A stretch of 64,000 nt of DNA from Chitinophaga skermanii (GTDB taxonomy: Bacteria > Bacteroidota > Bacteroidia > Chitinophagales > Chitinophagaceae): positions 434,001-498,000 of the forward strand of contig NZ_QLLL01000003.1 in NCBI RefSeq assembly GCF_003259335.1, written 5' to 3'. Below are positions 55,534-64,000 of this stretch, one piece after another. The position numbers were made by a program, and so were the translations under genes. The notes beneath the pieces were generated by a model. The model had not been told where the DNA came from. It saw only the letters and a program-made list of their open reading frames with translations, and made no database searches. Every line of letters starts with the position of its first letter. The first letter of the stretch is position 1.

Positions 55534-57458
55534 CATCACATTTATATAGCCTTCAACATATAATTGCCAATCACTATAGATTTAATATTCCATTATATCA
55601 ACGTTTGTATGTATGGCAAATTGACCATGTTAGAACATTGTTCAATGATCTTTACAAAGCATTCAAGTCGGGTAAGAAGTCATCTTATTATATTGGAGGT
55701 ATTATCTTGGTAAAAAACAAACATAACGATGGGGTGTACGATTTAGTAGATGGACAACAAAGATTTACAACCTTATGGTTACTGGCATTGGAGCTGGAAG
55801 GCGCACTAAAGGCTTTTAGCCAAACAGATCAATGGCCACGAATACAATTTTCCATTCGAACAATCGCTACTAAATACTTTAGAAATGAACTAAGTAACAT
55901 CAATAGTGCTATTGATGACGATGATAAAGATTATAGGGAAATCAAAAGAATTGATGAAGCACGAATGAAATTGCAAGAATTGATAACAAGCAGCTTCATA
56001 AACAATGAAGAAAAGCAAGAATTTTCTAAATATATTTTTGACAACCTAGCGTTTTGCCTTACAATTGTTCCTCAAAAAACTGATTTAAACAAGTTATTTG
56101 AAGCATTGAATAATAGGGGCGAGCAATTATCGCAGGATGCCCTATTAAAAGCTCAAATATTAGATAAGATTAAAAATTCGCAAGAAAGATGGGCATACGC
56201 GAAGATTTGGGAGGTTTGTAGTGATATGAACAACTACCTGGACAACCTATTAAAAGAGCACATTGAAGCAAAAACGCTTGCGGACTACTATGATTCTTCG
56301 TTTAATATTAATAAAATTAAGGCACTTTTAAATACTCCCACAGAAGTTAGCTCCCCTAAAAGCATACATGATATTATTAACGCTGAACAGATTGAAAAGG
56401 AAGAAAAAATAGCAGCTTTTAAAACAGAGGACAATACGACTAATGCCGAGCAGGATGAATTACAAAGTGGAAGAAGTATTCTCACATTCCCACAACTTCT
56501 GTTGCATACATTAAGAATATTCTTAAGAAATGAAAACAAGGATGATATTGAAAAAATAAACGAAAAGGAATTAGTTCGTGTTTTTGACAACTACTTTTTC
56601 TCAATCTTTAAAGGGGATGATGCATTTATAGAAGCGAAATGTACCAAGTTTATTGAATTGCTTTTTAAAGTAAGAGAAGCATTTGATCAGCATATTGTAA
56701 AATGGGTTCCGACAGCCAACAACACAGAAGAGTTGATCATAAAAAGGTTGGTAAAAAATTCCAAGACTCTTGAAAGAGACATTTTTGAAAACGACAAGCA
56801 ATTTATTATGTTACAATCTATATTGTATCATACCCAAGATAATACCACACAGTATTGGCTGACGCCATTTTTGTATTCAATATTAAACAAAATAAATCTC
56901 GACGCCCCTAAGGAGCTGGAGTTATTAGATAACCAGTTGTTTTGTACCAAGAATTTTGCCCCATTAATTACACGGACATGGAAGTTCATGCAAGCTGGAT
57001 TTGAACACCAGAAGTGTGAAACGTCAACCTTGCTTGAAGCATCAGGTACTCGTTTTCCGCATTATTGGTTTTACAAGATAGAATATATCCTATGGAAAAA
57101 ATACGCACAAACTAAAGGTTATGAGCACTGGAAAGACTATAGAATCACTTCTAAGAATTCTATAGAACATATTAGTCCACAAAATCCAAGAGATCCAGCC
57201 GATAAAGTTTGTGTTGAGATGTTACATAATCTTGGTAACCTGGTATTAGTAACTAGGAGCATTAACTCTGAATATAGCGATCAATCTTACAAGCTCAAAC
57301 AAGCAAGGTTTTTAGAGAAAAAAAGAAAGGGATTTCTGGATTCTTTAAAATCCGATCAGATTTATACAAAGTGGGGAAGTGATTGGAATGATGACGCCGC
57401 TATGGCTCACCAGCAAGCCATCATTAAAGATGTTAGAGAATATTTAGGCTTGGAATAA
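55521..57458 (+). CDS. DUF262-DUF1524 (GmrSD-type) restriction nuclease-like protein
   Basis: 645 residues. The N-terminal DUF262 domain has 'FNIPLYQRLYVWQIDHVRTL', 'DGQQR' (Asp77-Arg81) and 'FEALNNRGEQLSQDALLKAQ'. A long helical middle region follows. A C-terminal DUF1524 HNH-like nuclease spans about 540-600, with His550 ('IEHISPQNP'), Asn570, Asn573 ('HNLGNLVLV') and 'NSEYSDQSYKLKQARF'. This is the full type IV-restriction-like layout, used against phage DNA with modified bases. The overlap with the preceding DUF262 gene makes a two-subunit system. No integrase is adjacent. AT-rich relative to flanking core genes. Confidence 0.87.
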   Translation: MDQLTSHLYSLQHIIANHYRFNIPLYQRLYVWQIDHVRTLFNDLYKAFKSGKKSSYYIGGIILVKNKHNDGVYDLVDGQQRFTTLWLLALELEGALKAFSQTDQWPRIQFSIRTIATKYFRNELSNINSAIDDDDKDYREIKRIDEARMKLQELITSSFINNEEKQEFSKYIFDNLAFCLTIVPQKTDLNKLFEALNNRGEQLSQDALLKAQILDKIKNSQERWAYAKIWEVCSDMNNYLDNLLKEHIEAKTLADYYDSSFNINKIKALLNTPTEVSSPKSIHDIINAEQIEKEEKIAAFKTEDNTTNAEQDELQSGRSILTFPQLLLHTLRIFLRNENKDDIEKINEKELVRVFDNYFFSIFKGDDAFIEAKCTKFIELLFKVREAFDQHIVKWVPTANNTEELIIKRLVKNSKTLERDIFENDKQFIMLQSILYHTQDNTTQYWLTPFLYSILNKINLDAPKELELLDNQLFCTKNFAPLITRTWKFMQAGFEHQKCETSTLLEASGTRFPHYWFYKIEYILWKKYAQTKGYEHWKDYRITSKNSIEHISPQNPRDPADKVCVEMLHNLGNLVLVTRSINSEYSDQSYKLKQARFLEKKRKGFLDSLKSDQIYTKWGSDWNDDAAMAHQQAIIKDVREYLGLE

Positions 57459-57462
57459 TTCA

Positions 57463-57497
57463 TAAAAAAGAAAGGCGCACCTGTTACAGTACGCCTC
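57463..57497 (-). terminator. Terminator of the thr operon
   Basis: Stem AGGCG..CTG / CAG..CGCCT followed on the minus strand by TTTCTTTTTT; lies after thrC. Confidence 0.72.
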
Positions 57498-57523
57498 CGC
57501 TTGCAGTATTTTTTGTTTGCCCA

Positions 57524-58834
57524 CTATACTGCATAGGATTGACCCGTTAGCCACTTTTTAAAAACATTGAAATCGTTCGGCATCAGCACGGCTTGCTTTT
57601 CTAGGTTTGCCAGTTGCTTGATTTTTGCCGGGGTATCGATTTTCGCTTGCACACTTGCCGGCATATTGTCGGCAAACTTTACCGGGTGGGCTGTTTCTAA
57701 AAACACGCCTACCGGCTTTTTGTGATCGGCGAGGTATTTTTTCAAGCCTAAATAGCCTACAGCTCCATGCGGATCGAGCAAGTAATTATGCGCTGCACAT
57801 ACACGTTCAATGGCGTCTACCGTTTGCTCGTCGTTAAAGCTGTATGCAGATAATTGTGCATGGAGTGCCTGGTCGTTATGTGCGAAGATTTGTAAAATGC
57901 GCACAAAGTTACTTGGATCGGCTACGTCCATCGCGTTTGATAATGTTGGTAAGGCAGGGTTCGGTGCGTATTCGCCGTTCTGCATAAAACGTGGAACGGT
58001 ATCGTTCACGTTGGTAGCTGCAATAAAATGATGGATTGGTAAGCCCATTTGAGCGGCCATCATACCAGCGCAAATATTACCAAAGTTACCACTGGGTACA
58101 GCAAATACTACGTCTTTATGCCACTGTTTTAGTTTACGGTATGCTAAGAAATAATAGAGCATTTGTGGTAACCATCTTGCTACGTTAATAGAGTTAGCAG
58201 ATGTTAGTAAGCAAGCCTCCTTCAAATCTTCGTCGTTAAACGCTGTTTTCACCAAACGTTGACAATCATCGAAAGTACCTTGTACTTCCAAGGCGGTGAT
58301 ATTGCCACCTAGCGTGGTTAATTGTTTTTCTTGCAGGGTACTTACTTTGCCTGAGGGGTACAAGATAACTACTTGCACGCCGGGCACATTGTAGAAACCA
58401 TGTGCCACAGCCGCGCCTGTATCACCAGAAGTAGCCGCTAATACGGTAACAGGACGATCGTCGCCTTTCCTAAAGTAACCCAAACAGCCTGCCATAAAAC
58501 GGGCGCCTACATCCTTGAAAGCGAGTGTAGGGCCGTGGTACAACTCCAAAGCAAAAACATGCTCTTCTACTTCGCGCAAGGGGAACGGGAAGGAAAGGGT
58601 TTCGCTAATGATTTGTGCTAGGGCGTGTGTAGGAATTTCTTGTTCGATAAAAGGCTCCATCACCTTTTTACCAATATATAGCGGGTCGTATTCTTCCAAA
58701 CGTTCAATAAAATCTTTGTCGAGCTTAGGGATATTTACAGGAAAGTATAAACCCCGGTCGGGTGCTAAACCAGCTACCACGGCTTCCTTAAAAGACACGC
58801 GGTGCTGTGGATTATTTAAACTATAGTATTGCAT
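57524..58834 (-). CDS. thrC: Threonine synthase
   Basis: 436 residues. It converts O-phosphohomoserine to threonine (PLP-dependent). 'GPTLAFKDVGARFMAGCL' holds the PLP lysine; 'LAATSGDTGAAVAHGF' binds phosphate. 'YPSGKVSTLQEKQLTTLGGN' and 'VPSGNFGNICAGMMA' are class markers of the shorter ThrC branch. Third gene of the thrABC run, 20 bases after thrB, followed by a terminator. ATG start. Confidence 0.95.
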   Translation of the reverse strand: MQYYSLNNPQHRVSFKEAVVAGLAPDRGLYFPVNIPKLDKDFIERLEEYDPLYIGKKVMEPFIEQEIPTHALAQIISETLSFPFPLREVEEHVFALELYHGPTLAFKDVGARFMAGCLGYFRKGDDRPVTVLAATSGDTGAAVAHGFYNVPGVQVVILYPSGKVSTLQEKQLTTLGGNITALEVQGTFDDCQRLVKTAFNDEDLKEACLLTSANSINVARWLPQMLYYFLAYRKLKQWHKDVVFAVPSGNFGNICAGMMAAQMGLPIHHFIAATNVNDTVPRFMQNGEYAPNPALPTLSNAMDVADPSNFVRILQIFAHNDQALHAQLSAYSFNDEQTVDAIERVCAAHNYLLDPHGAVGYLGLKKYLADHKKPVGVFLETAHPVKFADNMPASVQAKIDTPAKIKQLANLEKQAVLMPNDFNVFKKWLTGQSYAV

Positions 58835-58854
58835 AACTTAATTTGTATCGTTGC

Positions 58855-59784
58855 TTATTGTGAAATTACTTTTACGCCGGATTGGTTAATCGGCGACACG
58901 TGTACTTTAAAATCTACACCCAAAGGCGCATATACTTCATGCATAACATTCGCTACAATGCGGGCTGTTTCTTCCGAAGTACTGAGCATAAACACAGAAG
59001 GACCAGAACCAGAAATGCCGCCTCCTAAAGCACCTGCTTCTTTACATTTAATTTTCAAATCGTGGAAGGCGGGGATGAGAATAGAACGAACAGGTTCTAC
59101 AATTACATCTTCTAAAGAACGACCAATCAGCGCGTAATCATTCCTATATAAACCGGCTACTAAAGCAGCCACGTTGCCCCATTGTTTAATCGCGTCCTTC
59201 ATCAATACTTTTTGCTTCAAGATTTCGCGGGCATCGGATGTTTTCACTTCAATTTGCGGGTGAATAACTGTTACCCATAAGTTAGGCGGTGTAGGTAAAG
59301 CAACAATATCAACCGGCGTATAACTTCTCACCAAGGTAAAGCCTCCTAAAATGGCGGGGGCTACGTTATCGGCGTGGGCAGAGCCACTGGCTAAACGTTC
59401 ACCTTCCATCGCGAAGCGTACTAATTTCTCTTTAGCGAATGGTTCGCCCAGTAATATATTGGCGGCTACTACAGCACCGGCGGCGCTAGCGGCACTAGAA
59501 CCAATACCACTACCGGGTTGAATGTTCTTTGTGATCGTCATTTCGAACCCAACATTCTTGTCTTCATATTTCTGCATCAGCGCTTGTAAGGCAACGCCGC
59601 ATACATTTTTAGAAGGTTCTAGTGGTAGATCGGCGCCATTGATACCGAGTATTTTAATACCGGGGGTATCGCTAAGGCTCATTTCTATTTCATCGCCGGG
59701 GTTGTCGAGGGCCAAACCTATTACGTCAAATCCACAAGCTACATTGGCAACAGTAGCGGGGGCAAATACCTTGATGCTTTTCAT
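58855..59784 (-). CDS. thrB: Homoserine kinase
   Basis: 309 residues, GHMP-kinase family. It phosphorylates homoserine using ATP. 'PGSGIGSSAASAAGAVVAAN' is the GHMP ATP-binding loop; 'VFAPATVANVACGFDVIGLA' is the N-terminal substrate motif, and 'GGGISGSGPSVFML' the third motif. Second gene of the operon, 41 bases from thrA and 20 bases before thrC. ATG start. Confidence 0.95.
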   Translation of the reverse strand: MKSIKVFAPATVANVACGFDVIGLALDNPGDEIEMSLSDTPGIKILGINGADLPLEPSKNVCGVALQALMQKYEDKNVGFEMTITKNIQPGSGIGSSAASAAGAVVAANILLGEPFAKEKLVRFAMEGERLASGSAHADNVAPAILGGFTLVRSYTPVDIVALPTPPNLWVTVIHPQIEVKTSDAREILKQKVLMKDAIKQWGNVAALVAGLYRNDYALIGRSLEDVIVEPVRSILIPAFHDLKIKCKEAGALGGGISGSGPSVFMLSTSEETARIVANVMHEVYAPLGVDFKVHVSPINQSGVKVISQ

Positions 59785-59825
59785 ATAATGTCGTATACGT
59801 TAGTGTGATAATTGTTGATGGCCTA

Positions 59826-62270
59826 TTAAAGGCTAGCTGTTTTTATGATATCTGCGAAAATACCCGATGCCGTTACATCTGCGCCCGCACCGGCTCCTTT
59901 TACAATCAAGGGTTGGGCGGCATAGCGATTGCTTTTATAGAGTACAATATTGTCTTTTCCTTCCAGTTGGTAGAAAGGATGATCAGGACCTACACTTTGT
60001 AATCCTACAGCGGCTTTACCATCTTTGAAACTGGCAACGAATTTTAGTTTCTTGCCTTCTGCATCGGCAGCCCTGCGGAGGTTGTTAAAGTGCTCGGCAT
60101 GTACATCTAATTGGTTATAGAATTCTGCTACGGAAGGTGCGTTCAATGCTTCATCCGGCAAGAAGCCGTTATTCGTGATGTCTTCAATTTCCATAACAGT
60201 ACCACTTTCGCGGGCAAGGATTAATATCTTGCGCATAACATCGGTACCGCTAAGGTCGATCCTTGGATCTGGTTCGGTATACCCTTCATCTTGTGCGGCT
60301 TGTACTACGCTACGGAACGATTGTCCTTCTACGAAATGATTAAACACGAAGTTCAAACTACCTGATAAAACAGCTTCGATTGAATGGATTTTATCGCCGC
60401 TACGGATCATATCGTTGAGGGTATTGATCACCGGTAAACCTGCCCCTACGTTTGTTTCGAACATAAAGGAAGCATTGTATTTACGGGCGAGTTCTTTCAA
60501 TGATTTATAGGAAGCATATTCCGATGCGCAGGCAATTTTGTTGCAGGTTACTACGGAGATACCATTTTGCAAGAACAAAGCATAAGTACTGGCAACAGCG
60601 GCGCTGGCAGTGTTATCTACGAACACGCTGTTACGTAAGTTTTGTGAAATGATTTTTTCTGCAAAAGCTTGCATACTCATTTCTTCACCGCTTTGTAAAG
60701 CAGGTTGCCAGTTATCGAGCGGCAAACCATTTTCGCTGAACACCATGTTTTTGCTATTGGCAACAGCCATCACGCGGATATTTAAGCCGAGTTCATTTTG
60801 CAAGAAGGCTTTTTGTTGATCGAGTTGTTCCAAGAGTTTACCACCTACGTTCCCTACACCCACAACAAACAAGTTTACTTGCTTGGTAGGAGCAGAGAAG
60901 AAGGCTTCATGTATTACGTTCAGCGCTTTCTTTACATCATGTTTACTGATAACAGTAGAGATGTTCTTTTCGGTAGAACCTTGGGCGATGGCGCGGATAT
61001 TGATCGCGTTACGACCTAATGCACCGAATAGGCGGCCACTCATGTTGTGGTGATTTTTCATGTTATCGCCCACTACAGCAACGATGCTTAAATCCTTCTC
61101 AACGATGAGCGGTTCAATTTTTTTATCATGGATTTCTTGTGCGAACGTTGAATCTACCACTGCTTTTGCTTTTAGCATATCAGTTTCGTGGATACCTACG
61201 GTGATAGAGTGTTCGGAAGAACTTTGCGTAATTAAAATCACGTTCACTTTTTCGCGGTGAAGGGATTCGAACAGGCGTTTAGAGAAGCCAGGAATACCCA
61301 CCATGCCGCTACCTTCGAGCGTGAGCAAGGCAATATTTTGGATGCCGGAAATACCGGTAACGGGGTATGTTTTTTCGCCGTTGTCTTTAATCAAAGTACC
61401 ATAGTCGTTTGGCGCAAACGTGTTTTTAATCCAGATAGGAATACGGCGGTCCATCACTGGTTGAATAGTAGGCGGGTAAATTACTTTGGCGCCAAAGTGG
61501 GATAGTTCCATCGCTTCTTCGTAGGAGATATGGGGGATGGGAATAGCTTGCGACACGATGCGCGGGTCGGCGGTCATCATACCGCTTACGTCGGTCCAGA
61601 TTTCCAATACATTGGCATCTACAGCGGCGGCCATAATAGCGGCGGAGTAGTCGGAGCCACCTCTACCGAGGGTAGTGGTTTCTTGTTGGAAAGATTGAGC
61701 AATAAAGCCTGGGCAAACGAAATATTCTTCGGGTGCGTGTTGGAAATAGGCGGTGATATGATCGTTAGTGGATTCGAAATCTACTTGGGCATTACCGAAA
61801 TTGTTATCGGTAACGATTAACTCGCGGCTATCTTTCCAAGCAGCGTGAAGGCCTACTTGTTTCATCTTCTCTGCGATCATCCAAGAGGAAAGTAATTCGC
61901 CGTAGCTCATGATTTTATCGAGTGAGCGGCGGGAGAGTTCGCCAACTTGGAAGATACCGTCGCATAGGTTTTCCAAGTTATTAAGTTGTTTTTTTACTTG
62001 GCTGATGAGGCCGCTTTGGATAGTGATGGGGAACAATTGGCGAATGGCCTCGAAATGTTTATGTTCGATTTCTTGTAGTTGTTGTTTGTACGCATCATTA
62101 CCTTGCCCGGCAAGTTTCCCGCAGGCAATGAGTTTATCGGTAATCCCACTCATAGCAGACACGACGATGATCATTTTCCCTTTCTTCTGGTAGGATTGTA
62201 CAATTTGGCAAACTTGTTCTATGGCCTTGGCACTTCCGCATGAAGTACCTCCGAATTTTAAAACTTGCAT
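59826..62270 (-). CDS. thrA: Bifunctional aspartokinase I / homoserine dehydrogenase I
   Basis: 814 residues from the ATG at 62270, which opens the aspartokinase motif 'MQVLKFGGTSCGSAKAI'; an upstream GTG frame is not needed. The kinase domain (~1-280) has 'TTTLGRGGSDYSA'. A central regulatory ACT region (~310-460) follows, then the homoserine dehydrogenase domain (~465-814) with the NAD(P) motif 'FVVGVGNVGGKL' and 'FETNVGAGLPVI', 'DEGYTEPDPRIDLSGTDV'. It carries the first and third steps of the aspartate pathway and is typically inhibited by threonine. Head of thrABC; preceded by a Thr/Ile-rich leader peptide. Confidence 0.95.
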   Translation of the reverse strand: MQVLKFGGTSCGSAKAIEQVCQIVQSYQKKGKMIIVVSAMSGITDKLIACGKLAGQGNDAYKQQLQEIEHKHFEAIRQLFPITIQSGLISQVKKQLNNLENLCDGIFQVGELSRRSLDKIMSYGELLSSWMIAEKMKQVGLHAAWKDSRELIVTDNNFGNAQVDFESTNDHITAYFQHAPEEYFVCPGFIAQSFQQETTTLGRGGSDYSAAIMAAAVDANVLEIWTDVSGMMTADPRIVSQAIPIPHISYEEAMELSHFGAKVIYPPTIQPVMDRRIPIWIKNTFAPNDYGTLIKDNGEKTYPVTGISGIQNIALLTLEGSGMVGIPGFSKRLFESLHREKVNVILITQSSSEHSITVGIHETDMLKAKAVVDSTFAQEIHDKKIEPLIVEKDLSIVAVVGDNMKNHHNMSGRLFGALGRNAINIRAIAQGSTEKNISTVISKHDVKKALNVIHEAFFSAPTKQVNLFVVGVGNVGGKLLEQLDQQKAFLQNELGLNIRVMAVANSKNMVFSENGLPLDNWQPALQSGEEMSMQAFAEKIISQNLRNSVFVDNTASAAVASTYALFLQNGISVVTCNKIACASEYASYKSLKELARKYNASFMFETNVGAGLPVINTLNDMIRSGDKIHSIEAVLSGSLNFVFNHFVEGQSFRSVVQAAQDEGYTEPDPRIDLSGTDVMRKILILARESGTVMEIEDITNNGFLPDEALNAPSVAEFYNQLDVHAEHFNNLRRAADAEGKKLKFVASFKDGKAAVGLQSVGPDHPFYQLEGKDNIVLYKSNRYAAQPLIVKGAGAGADVTASGIFADIIKTASL

Positions 62271-62302
62271 GAAATAAGATTTATCGATATATGTGGATAC
62301 AC

Positions 62303-62377
62303 GGCTCTCCCTAAGCTTGGGAACCAATTTATTTTGGTCGAGTGACGATATGTGAAATTTAACCCCGGCTTGGGGTT
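62303..62377 (-). promoter_or_regulatory. Putative threonine attenuator RNA structure
   Basis: Hairpin AACCCC-GGCTT-GGGGTT on the plus strand (62361-62377) overlaps the leader stop. A second stem-loop lies at 62303-62325 (TCCC-TAAGCTT-GGGA with outer GG/CC). The leader segment complementary to AGCCG (62389-62394) can pair either with the first hairpin's loop (GGCTT side) or with ACGGCT at 62301-62306, so alternative folds exist. No long T-run follows either hairpin, so classical Rho-independent attenuation is not proven. Confidence 0.55.
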
Positions 62378-62466
62378 GTAATAATCGTAGCCGTAATAAT
62401 GGAGCCACTAGTGGAGATATGCAAAGTGCTGATCGCTACCTGGCGGCGGCGAGAAGAATGGTTCAT
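62359..62466 (-). CDS. Threonine/isoleucine-rich leader peptide of thrABC
   Basis: 35 codons from ATG at 62466. The peptide begins MNHSSRRRQVAIS and ends SIITATIITTPSRG; in a nine-codon run (Ile Ile Thr Ala Thr Ile Ile Thr Thr) eight are Ile or Thr, the end-products of this pathway and its branch. This matches the logic of the E. coli thrL leader (its run of Thr/Ile codons), where ribosome stalling at uncharged tRNAs controls the thr operon. The stop falls 88 bases before the thrA ATG, beside alternative hairpins. The peptide has not to my knowledge been marked in this sequence; its function is inference. Confidence 0.72.
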   Translation of the reverse strand: MNHSSRRRQVAISTLHISTSGSIITATIITTPSRG

Positions 62467-63052
62467 ATGTGAATGAAGTATTTGCACTTTGTTATTATGA
62501 CTTTCGTGTTACAAAGATTAGAAAGTTATTTGCAATTTCATAGCGCTATTTTTCATTTAATAATATTTTAAGATTCCACATTTTCATTGAATAATATCTA
62601 ACTAAATGACAATAGTCAATACCAATAAGGATCTATTACCCCGTAACGAGTAAATAAAATGAAATTAGTTGTCAATACAACTACCGTTATTCATTACAAT
62701 TACATGACATTACACATAATTAAACTGGTACTTTTTTCATGTTTTCCTTGTGATTGTCATACGATGCCGCTTAACAAATATTTCATCGCTGCTATCATTT
62801 GTATGGTAATATTTCCTATTTTAGGAGCAGCATTATTGCATTTTAATTCATGCAGTTACACCAACTACATAATACGCAACAACTCAACTATTACTTCCTA
62901 ATGGCCACTTTAGCCATGGATTCCGCTATTATATAATGCAAATACCGGTTAATGCCTTAAACTGGTATACCCTTTTTCCTGTTTATTATTTACTGACGAA
63001 TTAATTGGTCGTTTGCCGCGAGGCAAAGATTGTTCATTCAATTATACCCATT
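62467..63052. other. Intergenic region between the thr leader and homogentisate dioxygenase gene
   Basis: 586 bases, AT-rich. On the minus strand near 62512-62520 the sequence TAATCTTTG resembles the -7 box with one extra base. A 45-codon frame at 62764-62901 (plus) would encode one membrane helix but lacks other support. Nothing else recognised. Confidence 0.45.
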
Positions 63053-64000
63053 ATGCCACATTACCACAAAATGGGAGTGATTCCGCATAAGCGCCATACG
63101 CAGTTTCGTAAGGCCGATGGCGGTTTATACTCCGAGCAACTATTTTCCACGGAAGGTTTCTCTTCTCACTATTCGCTATTGTACCATTGTCATCCACCAA
63201 CCGAAATCGTAAAAGTGGATACACCATACAGCGTGGCGCCGAATGTGGCGGAAGAGAAAATGTTATCGCACCGTAGTTTCCAAGGTTTTAACGTGAAACC
63301 GAAAGCAGATTACTTGGAAAGTCGTGTGCCGGTGCTTGTGAATAGCGATGTACATGTAGTATTAGCTGCCCCACAACAAAGCATGAAAGACTATTTCTAC
63401 AAGAATGCGGATGCCGATGAAATGATTTTCGTGCACGAGGGTACCGGCGTTTTGCATACACAATACGGCGAATTGGCGTTTGGTTATGGCGATTACTTAG
63501 TAGTGCCAAGGGGTACTATCTATCAAATCTCTTTCAACACCGAAAACAACCGCTTATTTATTGTTGAATCGTTTAGCCCATTACGTTTTCCAAAGAGATA
63601 TTTAAGTCATTACGGGCAATTATTAGAACATGCCCCGTTCTGCGAACGCGATATTCGTCAGCCTCAAAACCTTCAAACCATCGATGAAAAGGGTGATTTC
63701 CTTATTAAGATCAAGAAGAAAGGAAACATGTATCCTATTCATTACGGTCATCATCCATTCGATGTAGTAGGGTGGGACGGTTGCGAATACCCGCATGCTT
63801 TCTCTATCCACGATTTCGAGCCTATTACAGGGCGCGTTCACCAACCGCCACCGGTGCACCAAACATTCGAAGGCAACAACTTCGTGGTATGCTCGTTTGT
63901 GCCGAGAATGTACGACTACCATCCACAAGCCATTCCTGCACCGTATAACCACAGTAATATTGATAGCGACGAGCTATTGTATTATGTAGATGGTGATTTT
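63053..64000 (+). CDS. hmgA: Homogentisate 1,2-dioxygenase, N-terminal part (3' truncated by window edge)
   Basis: 316 codons from the ATG at 63053 ('MPHYHKMGVIPHKRHTQF') running off the end. The enzyme opens the homogentisate ring (tyrosine/phenylalanine catabolism), using iron and O2. Family blocks are clear: 'GLYSEQLFSTEGFSSHYSLL', 'DADEMIFVHEGTGVLHTQYG' and 'NMYPIHYGHHPFDVVGWDG'. The histidine/glutamate iron ligands lie mostly in the missing part. Not adjacent to other catabolic genes in the window. Confidence 0.92.
   Translation, partial: MPHYHKMGVIPHKRHTQFRKADGGLYSEQLFSTEGFSSHYSLLYHCHPPTEIVKVDTPYSVAPNVAEEKMLSHRSFQGFNVKPKADYLESRVPVLVNSDVHVVLAAPQQSMKDYFYKNADADEMIFVHEGTGVLHTQYGELAFGYGDYLVVPRGTIYQISFNTENNRLFIVESFSPLRFPKRYLSHYGQLLEHAPFCERDIRQPQNLQTIDEKGDFLIKIKKKGNMYPIHYGHHPFDVVGWDGCEYPHAFSIHDFEPITGRVHQPPPVHQTFEGNNFVVCSFVPRMYDYHPQAIPAPYNHSNIDSDELLYYVDGDF

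Noticed and set aside
62271-62408. N-terminal extension of ThrA to a GTG at 62408
   Set aside because: The aspartokinase motif begins at the ATG at 62270, and the upstream stretch is better explained by the leader peptide in another frame.
62764-62901. 45-codon membrane-helix frame
   Set aside because: No ribosome-binding signal, no homologue recognised, and AT-rich intergenic context; kept only as a note.

Overview
The window looks like a chromosomal segment of a Bacteroidota bacterium, most likely from the Chitinophagales/Sphingobacteriales side. This is an inference from several signs: Bacteroidota-type promoter boxes (TAnnTTTG) at rnpB, bioD and a tetR gene; weak Shine-Dalgarno sequences; many lipoproteins with short lipoboxes; a fused aspartokinase-homoserine dehydrogenase; DUF937-OmpA and Smr/DUF2027-type proteins; and multi-PAS kinases with 'SHNLRAPI' H-boxes. 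Most genes are core housekeeping. No tRNA, rRNA, CRISPR array, integrase or intact transposase was recognised.

Layout. 1-7.4 kb: end of a type IIA topoisomerase A subunit, a hybrid histidine kinase, DinB, an MCC-type acyl-CoA carboxylase subunit, RNase HI, a zinc-ribbon methyltransferase and an LpxR-like outer-membrane deacylase. 7.6-11.4 kb: HlyD plus a C39-peptidase ABC exporter. 11.5-16.7 kb (minus strand): META and TPR lipoproteins, smpB, accD, fructose-bisphosphate aldolase and an odd Rieske lipoprotein. 16.8-20.8 kb: small envelope proteins of unknown function, an 11-bp-periodic repeat array and a metal-receptor protein. 20.8-33.8 kb: cystathionine beta-synthase, a bioD-fthC-lpxK run, rnr, polyprenyl synthase, an amino-acid permease, DoxX, Smr, and an MFS pump with its TetR regulator. 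34-40 kb: cold-shock protein, RNase P RNA, DUF937-OmpA, clpB and guanine deaminase. 40-42.7 kb: two tandem sigma/anti-sigma pairs. 42.8-48.3 kb: NlpC/P60 peptidase, a pair of inverted repeat elements, ppa, phoH and a gene of unknown function. 48.8-54 kb: a giant PAS kinase with a CheY-like regulator, rpe and a TPR lipoprotein. 54.1-57.5 kb: an AT-rich two-gene DUF262/DUF1524 (GmrSD-like) probable defence system. 57.5-62.5 kb: thrABC (minus strand) preceded by a previously unmarked Thr/Ile-rich leader peptide. 63.05 kb to the end: start of homogentisate dioxygenase.

How parts work together. thrA, thrB and thrC form one operon converting aspartate to threonine, apparently controlled by translation of a leader peptide containing Ile-Ile-Thr-Ala-Thr-Ile-Ile-Thr-Thr. 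The tetR promoter contains a palindromic operator across its -33 element, so the pump and repressor are probably self-regulated. The sigma/anti-sigma pairs look like a duplicated cassette in which one sigma copy has decayed. The DUF262 pair overlaps by 13 bases and should act as one complex.

The strongest candidates for something undescribed are the threonine leader, the helically phased 11-bp intergenic arrays, the DUF262 pair, the degenerate sigma/anti-sigma duplicate and the ~230-bp inverted repeat pair.
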